A stretch of 16,670 nucleotides of DNA from UBA4717 sp045536775 (GCA_045536775.1 JAZSOD010000001.1:1-16670), one strand, 5' to 3'. Shown: positions 5,305 to 13,403, counted from the first letter of the stretch. The notes: a model not told the origin generated them from the sequence alone. Made by a program: numbers and translations.

Positions 5305-7566
5305 TTTTTTCCTCTTTTCAGTTTTATTTTGATTCAAGCTTATAAGATTCAGTCTGAGTGAATTTGATACCACGCAAAAGCTTGACAGGCTCATAGCCGC
5401 CGCACCGAGCATAGGATTTAAGGTTATACCAAGCACAATAAGCGCGCCTGCGGCAACGGGTATTCCTATCACGTTATATATAAACGCCCAGAACAGATTT
5501 TCCTTTATATTTTTAAGTGTCTTTCTTCCAAGCCTTATGGCTTTTGCAATGTCCGACGGATCATTCTTCATCAGTACCACGTCAGCCGAATCTATGGCAA
5601 TGTCCGCGCCTGCCCCAATAGCAATTCCGACATTGGCTGCCGTGAGCGCAGGGGAATCGTTGATCCCGTCTCCAACCATAGCCACTCTGCCGTGTTTCTT
5701 TAGTTTTTCGATTTCTGCCGCTTTCCCGTCGGGAAGGACGCCTGCAACCACCTCGTCTATACCGACGCTCTCAGCTACCGTCCTTGCCGTGCGCTCATTG
5801 TCACCCGTGAGCATTACTACCTTAACACCCATAGTCTTAAGAGCTTTTACCGCTTCTGCGGCATCGGACTTCACCGTGTCGGCTACCGCAATTATACCTA
5901 TCACCTTGTTTTCAAGCGCAAATATAAGAGGTGTTTTGCCGCTGTCCGAAAGCTCAGTCACCGCGTCCGCGACCTCTCCGTCAATTTCGGCAACACCCGA
6001 TATAAGCCTCATATTTCCGCCGCACAAGGTCTTGCCCGAAAGTTCTGCCGTAACTCCGCTTCCCGTCACCGCCTTAAATGAGTCAAGCTCTATTGCGCTG
6101 ACGTTATTCTCTTTGGCAAAATCCACAACTGCGCGTGCAAGCGGATGCTCACTCATAATTTCAAGCGAATACGCGAGCTTCACAAGCTCATCGCGAGTAA
6201 TTTCGCCAAACGGTATCACGTCCGTGACCTGCGGTTCACCGAGAGTCACCGTCCCCGTTTTGTCAAGTGCGACCGTATTTATTCTGCCTGCCTCTTCAAG
6301 AGCTGCCGCAGTCTTAAAAAGTATTCCGTATTTTGCGCCGACTCCCGAGCCGACCATTATGGATACGGGGGTCGCAAGTCCGAGCGCACACGGACAGCTT
6401 ATAACCAGCACCGATATTCCGCGCGCAAGCGCAAAGCCAACGTCCTTGCCGAGAACAAGCCATACTGCCGTAGTAATAATGGCAATGATGATAACAGCGG
6501 GAACGAATATTCCCGAAACCTTGTCCGCAAGTCTTGCGATAGGTGCCTTTGTCGCTGCCGCATCACTTACGGCTTTTATTATCTGCGCGAGCGCGGTGTC
6601 CTCACCAACCCTCGTCGCTCTGCATTTGAGAAATCCCGACTGATTAACGGTCGCCGCTGATACAGTATCGCCGACAGTCTTATCAACAGGCACGCTTTCA
6701 CCCGTAAGAGCCGATTCGTTGACCGCGCTCTCGCCCTCGATAACAACTCCGTCAACGGGTATGCTCTCGCCCGGTCTTACCACAAAAATATCGTCTGTTT
6801 TGACCGTGTCGGCAGGAAGCGTCATCTCTTTGCCGTCTCTTATAACGTTTGCAAGCTTGGGTGCGAGATCAATAAGCCCCTTTAGCGCGTCGGTGGTCTT
6901 ACCCTTTGCTCTTGCCTCAAGCATTTTACCAACGGTTATAAGAGTCAGTATCATAGCCGCAGACTCAAAGTAAAGCTCGTGCAGATGCTCTGCCGCCGCG
7001 CCGACGTTTCCGTCAAGCTGAACATCTGTTAAAGTGAAAAGCACACACACGCTGTAAATAAAAGCCGCGGCGCTTCCGAGCGAAACGAGCGTATCCATAT
7101 TCGGCGCGAGGTTTATAATTCCCTTGAAGCCGTTTATAAAAAACCTTCTGTTTATGACCATTACGGTCACCGTTAGAACAAGCTGCAAAGCTCCTATTGC
7201 CGCGGGATTCTCCGCAAGTGCGCTCGGCACGGGAAGACTCCACATCGTATGCCCCATTGAAATATACATCAGCAGAGCAAGAAAAACAAGAGAGCTTACA
7301 AGCCTTCGCTTCAGTACGAGGGTTTCACGGTCTGCAAGAGTATCTCCTTCTCTTTTGGACACGGGATCCATAGAGTCGGTAAGTCTTGCCGAATATCCTG
7401 CGCCTTCTACCGCCCCTATTATAACCTCGTCGGGCAGGTCGCTGTCAACGGACATCGTATTAGTCAGCAGACTGACGTTGCAGGACCTTACGCCGTCAAG
7501 CCCCGACACAGCCTTTTCAACACGGGCGCTGCACGCCGCACAGCTCATTCCCGAAACCTGATACAT
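5104..7566 (-). CDS. copA: Copper-translocating P1B-type ATPase with an added C-terminal CopZ-like domain
   Basis: 820 residues from ATG 7566; in-frame GTG codons at 7572 and 7584 are alternative starts. A GAGAGG site at 7585-7590 suits GTG 7572 best, so the exact start is open. The protein exports Cu+ using ATP. An N-terminal heavy-metal domain has GMSCAAC (6-12). Then come about eight membrane helices, TGES (288-291) in the actuator domain, the SCPCALGLATP helix (CPC 391-393), DKTGT with phosphorylated D435, the SEHP nucleotide site near 472-475, GDGIND (632-637) and the MSLSS segment of the last helix (about 725-729). CPC with these features indicates group 1B-1 (Cu+/Ag+). A second metal domain, GMMCTHC (763-769), follows a Lys-rich linker; CopZ is usually a separate protein. 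No csoR or copY regulator is next to it. The 50-bp gap to the phosphatase gene leaves a shared transcript possible. Confidence 0.95.
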   Translation of the reverse strand: MYQVSGMSCAACSARVEKAVSGLDGVRSCNVSLLTNTMSVDSDLPDEVIIGAVEGAGYSARLTDSMDPVSKREGDTLADRETLVLKRRLVSSLVFLALLMYISMGHTMWSLPVPSALAENPAAIGALQLVLTVTVMVINRRFFINGFKGIINLAPNMDTLVSLGSAAAFIYSVCVLFTLTDVQLDGNVGAAAEHLHELYFESAAMILTLITVGKMLEARAKGKTTDALKGLIDLAPKLANVIRDGKEMTLPADTVKTDDIFVVRPGESIPVDGVVIEGESAVNESALTGESVPVDKTVGDTVSAATVNQSGFLKCRATRVGEDTALAQIIKAVSDAAATKAPIARLADKVSGIFVPAVIIIAIITTAVWLVLGKDVGFALARGISVLVISCPCALGLATPVSIMVGSGVGAKYGILFKTAAALEEAGRINTVALDKTGTVTLGEPQVTDVIPFGEITRDELVKLAYSLEIMSEHPLARAVVDFAKENNVSAIELDSFKAVTGSGVTAELSGKTLCGGNMRLISGVAEIDGEVADAVTELSDSGKTPLIFALENKVIGIIAVADTVKSDAAEAVKALKTMGVKVVMLTGDNERTARTVAESVGIDEVVAGVLPDGKAAEIEKLKKHGRVAMVGDGINDSPALTAANVGIAIGAGADIAIDSADVVLMKNDPSDIAKAIRLGRKTLKNIKENLFWAFIYNVIGIPVAAGALIVLGITLNPMLGAAAMSLSSFCVVSNSLRLNLISLNQNKTEKRKKMEITLKIEGMMCTHCSGRVKKVLEEQSGVISADVSHEKGTAVVKTDGSVTAEKLAALVEEQGYKVI

Positions 7567-7604
7567 TTTCACCCGATATTTCACCCTCTCTTATGCCAAA
7601 CGGC

Positions 7605-7635
7605 AAAGCACCGCGCACAACGGCGCGGCTTTTTT
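7605..7635 (+). terminator. Terminator-like hairpin pointing into the phosphatase gene
   Basis: CCGCGC (7611-7616) pairs with GCGCGG (7623-7628), flanked by AAAG/CTTT with a two-base bulge and followed by six T residues on the plus strand. On the minus strand, the direction of both neighbouring genes, no T-run follows. It could stop antisense transcription or be a processing or stability stem between the phosphatase and ATPase genes. No plus-strand gene ends here. Confidence 0.4.
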
Positions 7636-8281
7636 ATACTTCCTTTTTATCAAACTGAGTTGCAATGTCGCCGAGAAACTCAGCTTCACCTATCACAACA
7701 GGCTTGACCGTATTGTTTTCGGTGTCATAGTCAACTATTGATACCGATGCGTTCTTTACCCAGTTGATCTCTTTCATCTGCTCGTCAGCCATTCCAAGCC
7801 ACTCGCACACAAGTGAGCGCACGGGTGTCGCGTGGGTCGCAATAAGGACCGTCTTACCCTCGTTTTCACGGGCAAGCTTCCATACCTCGCGGCGAACTCT
7901 TGCCGCAACGTCCGAAACCTTCTCTCCGCCAACAGGCATAGCGTTCCAAATATCTGCCTTCCACAAGCCAAACTCCACAGGATACTTTTCGCCGATTTCC
8001 TCAAACAAAAGATTTTCCCATTCGCCTGCGTATATTTCACGAAGCTCTTTGTCAGGTATTACCACAAGTCCATGCGGCTCTGCGATGATGCTTCCCGTTT
8101 CAAAGGCGCGAGAAAGGTCGCTGCCGTACGCTATATCAATTTTATAGTCCTTCAAATACTCTGCTGTGTCTCTCGCCTGAGCACGTCCTCTTTCTGTAAG
8201 TCCGCCGTCAAAGTGTCCGTAGAAACGATGCGTTTCGTTTCCGGTGCTTTCACCGTGGCGGACAAAAATCATTCTTGTCAT
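7634..8281 (-). CDS. Histidine phosphatase superfamily protein (phosphoglycerate-mutase-like)
   Basis: 215 residues, starting at ATG 8281 after an AGGAGG site. The catalytic motif RHGEST (R8, phospho-accepting H9) is at the N-terminus, followed by GGLTERGRAQA, SDLSRAFETG with R58 in the phosphate pocket, REIYAGEWENL with the likely acid residue E82 or E87, and a closing IATHATPVR with H150. This is the standard arrangement of the branch-1 histidine phosphatases (GpmB, CobC and broad-specificity phosphatases). The set of substrates in this family is wide, and nothing in the neighbourhood (no cobalamin or glycolysis genes) selects one. It lies upstream of copA in the same direction but with an intervening hairpin, and downstream of an AT-rich unit with separate composition. 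Confidence 0.92.
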   Translation of the reverse strand: MTRMIFVRHGESTGNETHRFYGHFDGGLTERGRAQARDTAEYLKDYKIDIAYGSDLSRAFETGSIIAEPHGLVVIPDKELREIYAGEWENLLFEEIGEKYPVEFGLWKADIWNAMPVGGEKVSDVAARVRREVWKLARENEGKTVLIATHATPVRSLVCEWLGMADEQMKEINWVKNASVSIVDYDTENNTVKPVVIGEAEFLGDIATQFDKKEV

Positions 8282-8360
8282 TTGCTATCCTCCTACTATA
8301 TTGACCACAATACCCTTGGGGTTAAAAACGCTTTTCAATGAAACAACGATATTAGACCTG

Positions 8361-8855
8361 TTATTTTTTTATTTCAGCACCACATTTACGACAGAATTTG
8401 CTGTCTTCAATTAGTTTTTCTCCGCAACTGTTACAATGATTAATCTCATCATTGTATGTTTCTTTTCCCAAATAAAGTTGATCATCTATATTTGGTTCGT
8501 TCAAAGCAACATATCTCTCATAAATTATGTCTAAATAAATCTTTGTCAGTTTCTTTTCTTTAACTTTTTGAATCAAATATGTCTCTAATTCATCTTCGTT
8601 TTCATGCAATATTTCACATTGCTCCAAAATCGAATCATCAATATCATGTTTTATATATTCGAATGGAGAAAGGCCTCTCTTTTTCGCTTCTTTTTTTAAC
8701 TCATATTTATCCCACAATCTACACAAGTAACGCGAAACAATCCACCACAATAAAAAGATAATGAATTCTCCAAACGCATAACCCGTCTTGGTTTTCACAA
8801 ATGAATTAATAGCAAAAACGCCCAAAAAACTAAAAATCCAAATTAATGCTTTCAT
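8361..8855 (-). CDS. Unrecognised membrane protein with C-terminal zinc ribbon
   Basis: 164 residues. Two hydrophobic helices lie at about 3-19 and 27-44, followed by a charged, mostly helical soluble region (45-135) and a C-terminal zinc ribbon CNSCGEKL...CRKCGAEIK with cysteines at 141, 144, 155 and 158. The short loop between the helices and the many Lys/Arg after the second suggest that the soluble part and ribbon are cytoplasmic. The ATG overlaps the stop of the preceding gene in an ATGA junction, and an AGGAGA site lies inside the end of that gene, so the two are translationally coupled. The region is AT-rich relative to its neighbours, hinting at lateral acquisition or relaxed selection. 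I do not recognise the family beyond the ribbon. Confidence 0.8.
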   Translation of the reverse strand: MKALIWIFSFLGVFAINSFVKTKTGYAFGEFIIFLLWWIVSRYLCRLWDKYELKKEAKKRGLSPFEYIKHDIDDSILEQCEILHENEDELETYLIQKVKEKKLTKIYLDIIYERYVALNEPNIDDQLYLGKETYNDEINHCNSCGEKLIEDSKFCRKCGAEIKK

Positions 8856-10189
8856 AAATTATTCTCCTGTTTTATTAATTCAACTCCACAAATGTGACAA
8901 AACTCACTATCTAATGGAAGTTTCTGGCCACAATTGTGACAATACATATAGCTTGTTTTTTTATTTTCTTTTTTGTATAAAAGTATAACGATTATTGCAC
9001 ATATAAATATAAATCCCAAGATAACAACCATAATTGACTTGGAGGTCTCCTGGTCTACCAATTTATTGATGCTTGACTTGTTATTGATCGCTCTAGGACA
9101 TTGTACACTTTTTAACAAGCTTATAAAATCATCGTAATAATCACTATTCGGTGTTCCACAAAACGAAAAGCTATATAACCAACCGTTATCAATACAAATA
9201 AGTTGTATCATATCCAGTTTGTATTCCCACTCGTACATTTCAATATACTCACTTTTTTCTATTTGGTAGTAGGTAATATTGTTATATGTAACCGTCGTCA
9301 CTTTTTCAATGGGAACACCATTCTCTTCCGCTATTATAGATTTCGTAAAAATTGAATTATTTATCTGTGATCGAGTATATCCTTCCCTGTCGGAGCTTGA
9401 AAGAGTTTCCCAAAGATCCGCACTTCCATACATAATTGTTGGGCCCTCTTCTTTTGTTGAAACAAACTTAACATCAATCATCTCTCTTTCCTTATATAAC
9501 TCTGCCTTTTTCCAATTAGCTGGCACCTCAAACATTACTTTAGATTTGGTGTCAAAATAAGTAAAAGATTTTGTTTCTTCGGTATTATCTTCTTTATTTG
9601 TTTTGTTGTTAAACAAAATACTTTCAACAACATTATTGATTATCGTTTCTTGAATCGAAGTAATTTCTCCAGAATACGATCGTAAAGAAAATGACATTAA
9701 TTTATTATCAGAAACTGTACAATATTGCAGTGAACAAATAGAAGTTAAAGGATCTTTATAATGTAGTTTGACGAATTTTTGCTGAGGATGATAATACAAC
9801 TCATAGTTAGTCACCGTAAATCCTTGATTTTCAAGTTTCTCAACCAATGACCCAACAAATCCCATAATCATAGTATCACTAAAAAGATTAAAATCGACAA
9901 TACTATTATCCCACATTGAAACAACCAATTCTTCTTCATATTTGTGCGATATAGCACTTAAATAAATATTTTCACTTTCGAGTTGTTTCATTATTTCCGA
10001 TTTTGTTATAGGCAAATATTCGAAAGCAGGATCATCATTTGGGGTGTTCCTTGTTATTACCCAATAATTAGAAGGAATTTTCAAGGATAATTGAAGATCC
10101 TCCAACTCATATTCATTAGTTGTAGCACATATGTATATCGAAAAACACAAGAGAAAAATAGGTAAAAACACAATCAAGCTTTTTTTCAT
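8852..10189 (-). CDS. Unrecognised secreted/anchored protein: two PsbP-like domains, membrane helix, C-terminal zinc ribbon
   Basis: 445 residues from ATG 10189. A signal-type helix (1-21) is followed by two similar domains, about 28-195 and 208-365. Each opens with a hydrophobic strand ending in a P-x-x-W-type turn (LSLKIPSNYWVI; VMFEVPANWKKA) and closes with a strand-helix ending in 'FxSIL/SLLKSV', which recalls the PsbP/Mog1 fold; this fold call is tentative. A second membrane helix (385-405) leads to a basic stretch and a zinc ribbon with C417, C420, C431 and C434. Predicted topology is extracellular double domain and cytoplasmic ribbon. Composition is very AT-rich (15 G/C in 9601-9660, against 31 in 13861-13920 of the neighbouring operon). 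It forms a coupled pair with the next gene, which ends in a similar ribbon. Function unknown. Confidence 0.8.
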   Translation of the reverse strand: MKKSLIVFLPIFLLCFSIYICATTNEYELEDLQLSLKIPSNYWVITRNTPNDDPAFEYLPITKSEIMKQLESENIYLSAISHKYEEELVVSMWDNSIVDFNLFSDTMIMGFVGSLVEKLENQGFTVTNYELYYHPQQKFVKLHYKDPLTSICSLQYCTVSDNKLMSFSLRSYSGEITSIQETIINNVVESILFNNKTNKEDNTEETKSFTYFDTKSKVMFEVPANWKKAELYKEREMIDVKFVSTKEEGPTIMYGSADLWETLSSSDREGYTRSQINNSIFTKSIIAEENGVPIEKVTTVTYNNITYYQIEKSEYIEMYEWEYKLDMIQLICIDNGWLYSFSFCGTPNSDYYDDFISLLKSVQCPRAINNKSSINKLVDQETSKSIMVVILGFIFICAIIVILLYKKENKKTSYMYCHNCGQKLPLDSEFCHICGVELIKQENNL

Positions 10190-10240
10190 ATCATTCCACT
10201 CTTTTTACAACCTATAATTATGGATAAGAATTACACGTAT

Positions 10241-10269
10241 AATATACCACATGATTACAAAAAAAGCAA
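10241..10269 (-). promoter_or_regulatory. Promoter of the zinc-ribbon gene pair
   Basis: On the minus strand TTGCTT (10269-10264) and TATATT (10246-10241) are 17 bases apart, and a TGG directly before the -10 makes it an extended -10 promoter. The -35 box lies inside the terminator hairpin of the upstream carboxylase operon. Transcription would start near 10234, about 45 nt before the ATG at 10189. Confidence 0.55.
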
Positions 10270-10292
10270 GGCAAAAAACGCCTTGCTTTTTT
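10259..10292 (-). terminator. Intrinsic terminator of the biotin decarboxylase operon
   Basis: GCAAGGC (10266-10272) pairs with GCCTTGC (10280-10286), extended by A/T pairs, with a seven-base loop and a run of seven T residues on the minus strand. It begins two bases after the oadA stop codon. The plus strand also has a T-run, so it could work both ways. Confidence 0.93.
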
Positions 10293-10294
10293 AC

Positions 10295-11692
10295 TCAAAC
10301 AGTGTGGATCTTGTTTTCGGAGTCGGCGTTTGTACCGTCGAGTCCGTACTTCTGGTTCTTTCTGTATTCGAAGAACTTTGTAGCAACCTGCTCGAAGAGC
10401 GCGTAGGAGAGAACGTCCTCCTCCTGCTCCGAGTACTCGCTTACCTTCTCACGAAGTGTGTCAAGCTCGGGCTTGATATTGTCGGCGGGACGGCAGGTGA
10501 TCTGCTTTTCGTCTCCGATTATCTTCTTTGCAAATTCGGGGTGTATCGGCACGGGTGTTGTTCCGTAGTCGCCTCTGACTATTCCCTTGAATTCCTTTGT
10601 TACCGTCTTGTATCTCTCGCCCATAAGAACGTTGAACACTGCCTGTGTTCCTACGATCTGCGAGGAGGGCGTTACAAGAGGCGGATAGCCTGCGTCTGCT
10701 CTTACTCTCGGCACCTCTGCAAGCACCTCGGGAAGAAGCTCGCTCTTTCCTGCCTGCTTGAGCTGAGAAACGAGGTTGGAGAGCATTCCGCCGGGAACCT
10801 GATAAAGAAGCGCGTTAACGTCAACCTTGAGCACCTTGGGGTCAAGAAGACCTTCCTTGAGGTATCTCTCTCTGAGAGGTGTGAAGTACTTGCATACCTC
10901 GTCAAGCTTTGCAAGGTCAAGACCTGTATCGTATTCCGTACCCGCAAGAGCCGCAACGATGGGCTCTGTGGGGGGTTGAGAAGTACCGAGCGCCATAGGC
11001 GAGATCGCCGTATCAACAACGTCAACTCCTGCTTCTATCGCCTTGAGTATGGTCATAGACGCAACACCCGCGGTGTAGTGAGTGTGAAGCTGAATGGGAA
11101 GCTTTACCTCCTTCTTGAGTGCGCTGACAAGCTCATACGCATCGTAAGGAAGAAGAAGTCCCGACATATCCTTGATACAGATAGAGTCAGCGCCCATGCT
11201 CTCAAGCTGCTTTGCATACTTTACGAAGTACTCGTTGCTGTAAACGGGACCCGTTGTGTAGCTGATAGCCGCCTGAACGTGACCGCCCTCCTTCTTCGTA
11301 GCGTTGATAGCGGTCTCGAGATTACGGGCATCGTTGAGCGCGTCGAAGATTCTGAGAATGTCTATACCGTTTGCGATAGACTTCTGTACGAAATATTCAA
11401 CAACGTCATCAGCATAGTGCCTGTATCCGAGTATATTCTGTCCGCGGAAAAGCATCTGGAGCTTGGTGTTCTTTACCTGCTCACGAATCTTTCTGAGTCT
11501 TTCCCACGGGTCTTCGTTCAAAAATCTGAGACAAGCGTCAAACGTAGCGCCGCCCCATGCTTCGAGAGAATGATAACCGACCGCATCAAGCTTTTCGAGA
11601 ACGGGAAGGATCTCCTCGGTGGTCATTCTCGTTGCTATAAGCGACTGATGAGAGTCGCGGAGCACGGTTTCGGTAATTTTTACCTTTGCCAT
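10295..11692 (-). CDS. oadA: Oxaloacetate decarboxylase alpha subunit / pyruvate carboxylase subunit B carboxyltransferase, without biotin domain
   Basis: 465 residues, last gene of the operon, start ATG 11692 after a GGAGG site. It moves the carboxyl group between oxaloacetate/pyruvate and biotin. The N-terminal TIM barrel has the entry motif ETVLRDSHQS with metal ligand D13, the ICIKDMSGLL segment with K174 (carbamylated in homologues) and QLHTHYTAG with metal ligands H203 and H205. The PYC/OADA conserved domain follows from about 285 to 440 (PGGMLSNLVSQL near 305). Full OadA proteins are around 590 residues with a biotin domain; here that domain is absent and is supplied by the separate carrier gene upstream, as in 5S transcarboxylase and PycB-type proteins. 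Alternative roles (pyruvate carboxylase B or transcarboxylase 5S) cannot be excluded. Confidence 0.95.
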   Translation of the reverse strand: MAKVKITETVLRDSHQSLIATRMTTEEILPVLEKLDAVGYHSLEAWGGATFDACLRFLNEDPWERLRKIREQVKNTKLQMLFRGQNILGYRHYADDVVEYFVQKSIANGIDILRIFDALNDARNLETAINATKKEGGHVQAAISYTTGPVYSNEYFVKYAKQLESMGADSICIKDMSGLLLPYDAYELVSALKKEVKLPIQLHTHYTAGVASMTILKAIEAGVDVVDTAISPMALGTSQPPTEPIVAALAGTEYDTGLDLAKLDEVCKYFTPLRERYLKEGLLDPKVLKVDVNALLYQVPGGMLSNLVSQLKQAGKSELLPEVLAEVPRVRADAGYPPLVTPSSQIVGTQAVFNVLMGERYKTVTKEFKGIVRGDYGTTPVPIHPEFAKKIIGDEKQITCRPADNIKPELDTLREKVSEYSEQEEDVLSYALFEQVATKFFEYRKNQKYGLDGTNADSENKIHTV

Positions 11693-11715
11693 TCTATTCT
11701 ACCTCCAATTAAGGT

Positions 11716-12921
11716 TTATTTAATAAGTAAGTCCTTGTATGCGCTGAGGAACACACCTGCGGCAACGGCGGAGCCGATAACACCTGCAACGTTAGGTCCC
11801 ATAGCGTGCATAAGTAAGAAGTTCGAGGGATTTGCCTTCTGTCCCTCAACCTGAGCAACACGAGCCGCCATAGGTACTGCGGAAACTCCCGCAGAGCCGA
11901 TAAGCGGATTTACCTTTCCGCCTGTGAGGAAGCACATAAGCTTTGCGAAAAGCAGACCGCCACAGGTGGATATTATAAATGCCGTGAGTCCGAGAAGGAC
12001 GATAAGAATTGTCTCTAATCTGAGGAAGTTCGATGCGTTTGCGGTTGCACCTACCGATACCCCGAGGAATATCGTTACAATGTTGATAAGCTCGTTCTGG
12101 GCAGTCTTTGAAAGTCTGTCAGTAACTCCGCACACATTGAAGAGGTTACCAAGCATCAAAAAGCCTATAAGAGGTGCCGCATCGGGTATTATAAGTATTA
12201 CTACGAATGCAACTATTATCGGGAAAAGTATTTTCTCTGTCTTAGATACGGGGCGAAGCTCCTTCATCACTATCTTACGCTCTTTTTCTGTCGTAAGAAG
12301 TCTCATAAACGGAGGCTGGATTATCGGAATAAGCGCCATATACGAATATGCTGCAATTGCAATTGCTCCAAGAAGTGCAGGAGCAAGAATCTTTGTTACG
12401 AGTATGGCAGTAGGTCCGTCTGCTCCGCCGATAATACCAATAGCCGCGGCTTCAAAGGGATCAAACTGTCCCGAAAGGAGAGCTCCCGAAAACGCAACGA
12501 AAACGCCAAACTGAGCCGCCGCTCCGATAAGTAAGCTCTTGGGGTTTGCGATAAGCGCGGTGAAGTCTGTCATTGCACCTACTCCGAGGAATATGAGTGA
12601 GGGATAAATGCCGAGCTTGACTCCCATATAGAGCAAGTCGATAAGTCCGCCCTCTTGCAGGACTTTACCGTAATCAACTACCTCGGGCTCTATGTATAGC
12701 TTCTCGATATGAACGAGGTTAGCACCCGGCAAATTTGCAAGAAGCATACCGAATGCAATGGGAAGAAGCAGAAGGGGCTCAAACTTCTTGACAATAGCGA
12801 GATAGAAAAGAGCACCTATGATGACATACATAACAAGCGTCTTGAGTATCTCTATCGGTTGTTCCGCGATAAGCTGTGCAATACCCGTAGTGTTTATAAA
12901 ATTGAGTATTGAGTCTAACAT
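11716..12921 (-). CDS. oadB: Sodium-pumping decarboxylase beta subunit (membrane Na+ channel/decarboxylase)
   Basis: 401 residues, close to the usual beta-subunit length. This integral membrane protein decarboxylates carboxybiotin and exports Na+. The sequence has many hydrophobic helices and the family's key segment GIIGGADGPTAI with D168, the counterpart of the essential Na+/proton-binding aspartate known in the Klebsiella enzyme. The second half-repeat has MLGNLFNVCGVTDRLSKTAQNE and IGSAGVSAVPMAARV. It shares the fold with MmdB and GcdB, so the sequence alone does not say which substrate the pump serves. The start ATG 12921 follows an AGGAG site, 24 bases after the biotin carrier stop, and oadA follows after 23 bases, fitting one transcript. 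Confidence 0.95.
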   Translation of the reverse strand: MLDSILNFINTTGIAQLIAEQPIEILKTLVMYVIIGALFYLAIVKKFEPLLLLPIAFGMLLANLPGANLVHIEKLYIEPEVVDYGKVLQEGGLIDLLYMGVKLGIYPSLIFLGVGAMTDFTALIANPKSLLIGAAAQFGVFVAFSGALLSGQFDPFEAAAIGIIGGADGPTAILVTKILAPALLGAIAIAAYSYMALIPIIQPPFMRLLTTEKERKIVMKELRPVSKTEKILFPIIVAFVVILIIPDAAPLIGFLMLGNLFNVCGVTDRLSKTAQNELINIVTIFLGVSVGATANASNFLRLETILIVLLGLTAFIISTCGGLLFAKLMCFLTGGKVNPLIGSAGVSAVPMAARVAQVEGQKANPSNFLLMHAMGPNVAGVIGSAVAAGVFLSAYKDLLIK

Positions 12922-12945
12922 TATATATTACTCCTATCAGTTCTG

Positions 12946-13332
12946 TCAGTTGAGGGTTACAAGAACGTCTCCCGAGTTTACGGATGCGCCCTTCTGTACG
13001 TTTACAGAAGCAACTACACCGTCTGCGGGTGCGGGAATGTCATTTTCCATCTTCATAGCCTCAAGCACGCAAAGAACCTCACCGGACTTAACCTGCTGAC
13101 CAACGCTTACGTTGACCTTGAGTATATTACCCGGCATAGGAGCGTTAACTGCGGTCGCACCTGCACTTCCCTGTACCTTGGGAGCAGGAGCTGCCTTGGG
13201 TGCTGCGGGAGCTGATGCTGCAGGAGCAGGAGCTGCCACGGGTGCGGGTGCCGCTACAGCTGCACCTGCGCCGATCTCTTCTACGTCTACCTCGTAGGTT
13301 GTTCCGTTAACTGTTACATTAAACTTTCTCAT
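12946..13332 (-). CDS. Biotin carboxyl carrier protein of the decarboxylase complex
   Basis: 128 residues. The ATG at 13332 is chosen because a GGAG site sits six bases upstream; an earlier in-frame start at 13365 would place its first codons inside a hairpin and lacks a site. Residues 1-20 form a short strand-rich segment (MRKFNVTVNGTTYEVDVEE) that is usual in such carriers, 21-55 are a flexible Ala/Pro linker, and 60-128 are a biotinyl domain with EAMKMEN, biotin on K94. It carries CO2 between the carboxyltransferases and the membrane beta subunit and corresponds to MmdC or the 1.3S subunit of transcarboxylase. A biotin ligase must act on it and is not in this window. Confidence 0.95.
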   Translation of the reverse strand: MRKFNVTVNGTTYEVDVEEIGAGAAVAAPAPVAAPAPAASAPAAPKAAPAPKVQGSAGATAVNAPMPGNILKVNVSVGQQVKSGEVLCVLEAMKMENDIPAPADGVVASVNVQKGASVNSGDVLVTLN

Positions 13333-13346
13333 ATCAATCTCCGTTC

Positions 13347-13387
13347 TGCCGCGTATGCGGCACAAAATTATGTCACGCCGTTGGCGT
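13347..13387 (-). promoter_or_regulatory. Two small hairpins between oadG and the biotin carrier gene
   Basis: GCCGC-GTAT-GCGGC (within 13347-13362) and ACGCC-GTT-GGCGT (13375-13387) lie in the 71-bp gap, the longest inside the operon. Neither has a T-run on the minus strand, so they are not terminators. They could mark an RNA processing or stabilising point that raises the output of the carrier gene; this is inference. Confidence 0.4.
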
Positions 13388-13403
13388 TTATTAGCAATTC
13401 AAT

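Noticed and set aside
5537..6643. 368-codon plus-strand open frame inside copA
   Set aside because: It is a Ser/Ala/Thr/Pro-rich mirror frame of the ATPase coding strand; no ribosome-binding site and no family resemblance.
10220..11854. Long plus-strand open frame (544 codons) across oadA
   Set aside because: It is antisense to a clear OadA gene, is rich in Cys, Arg, Leu and Ser as expected from a mirror frame, starts inside the promoter/terminator region and has no recognisable domain.
11924..12514. 196-codon plus-strand open frame across oadB
   Set aside because: Antisense to a well supported membrane subunit; no domain and no upstream signals.
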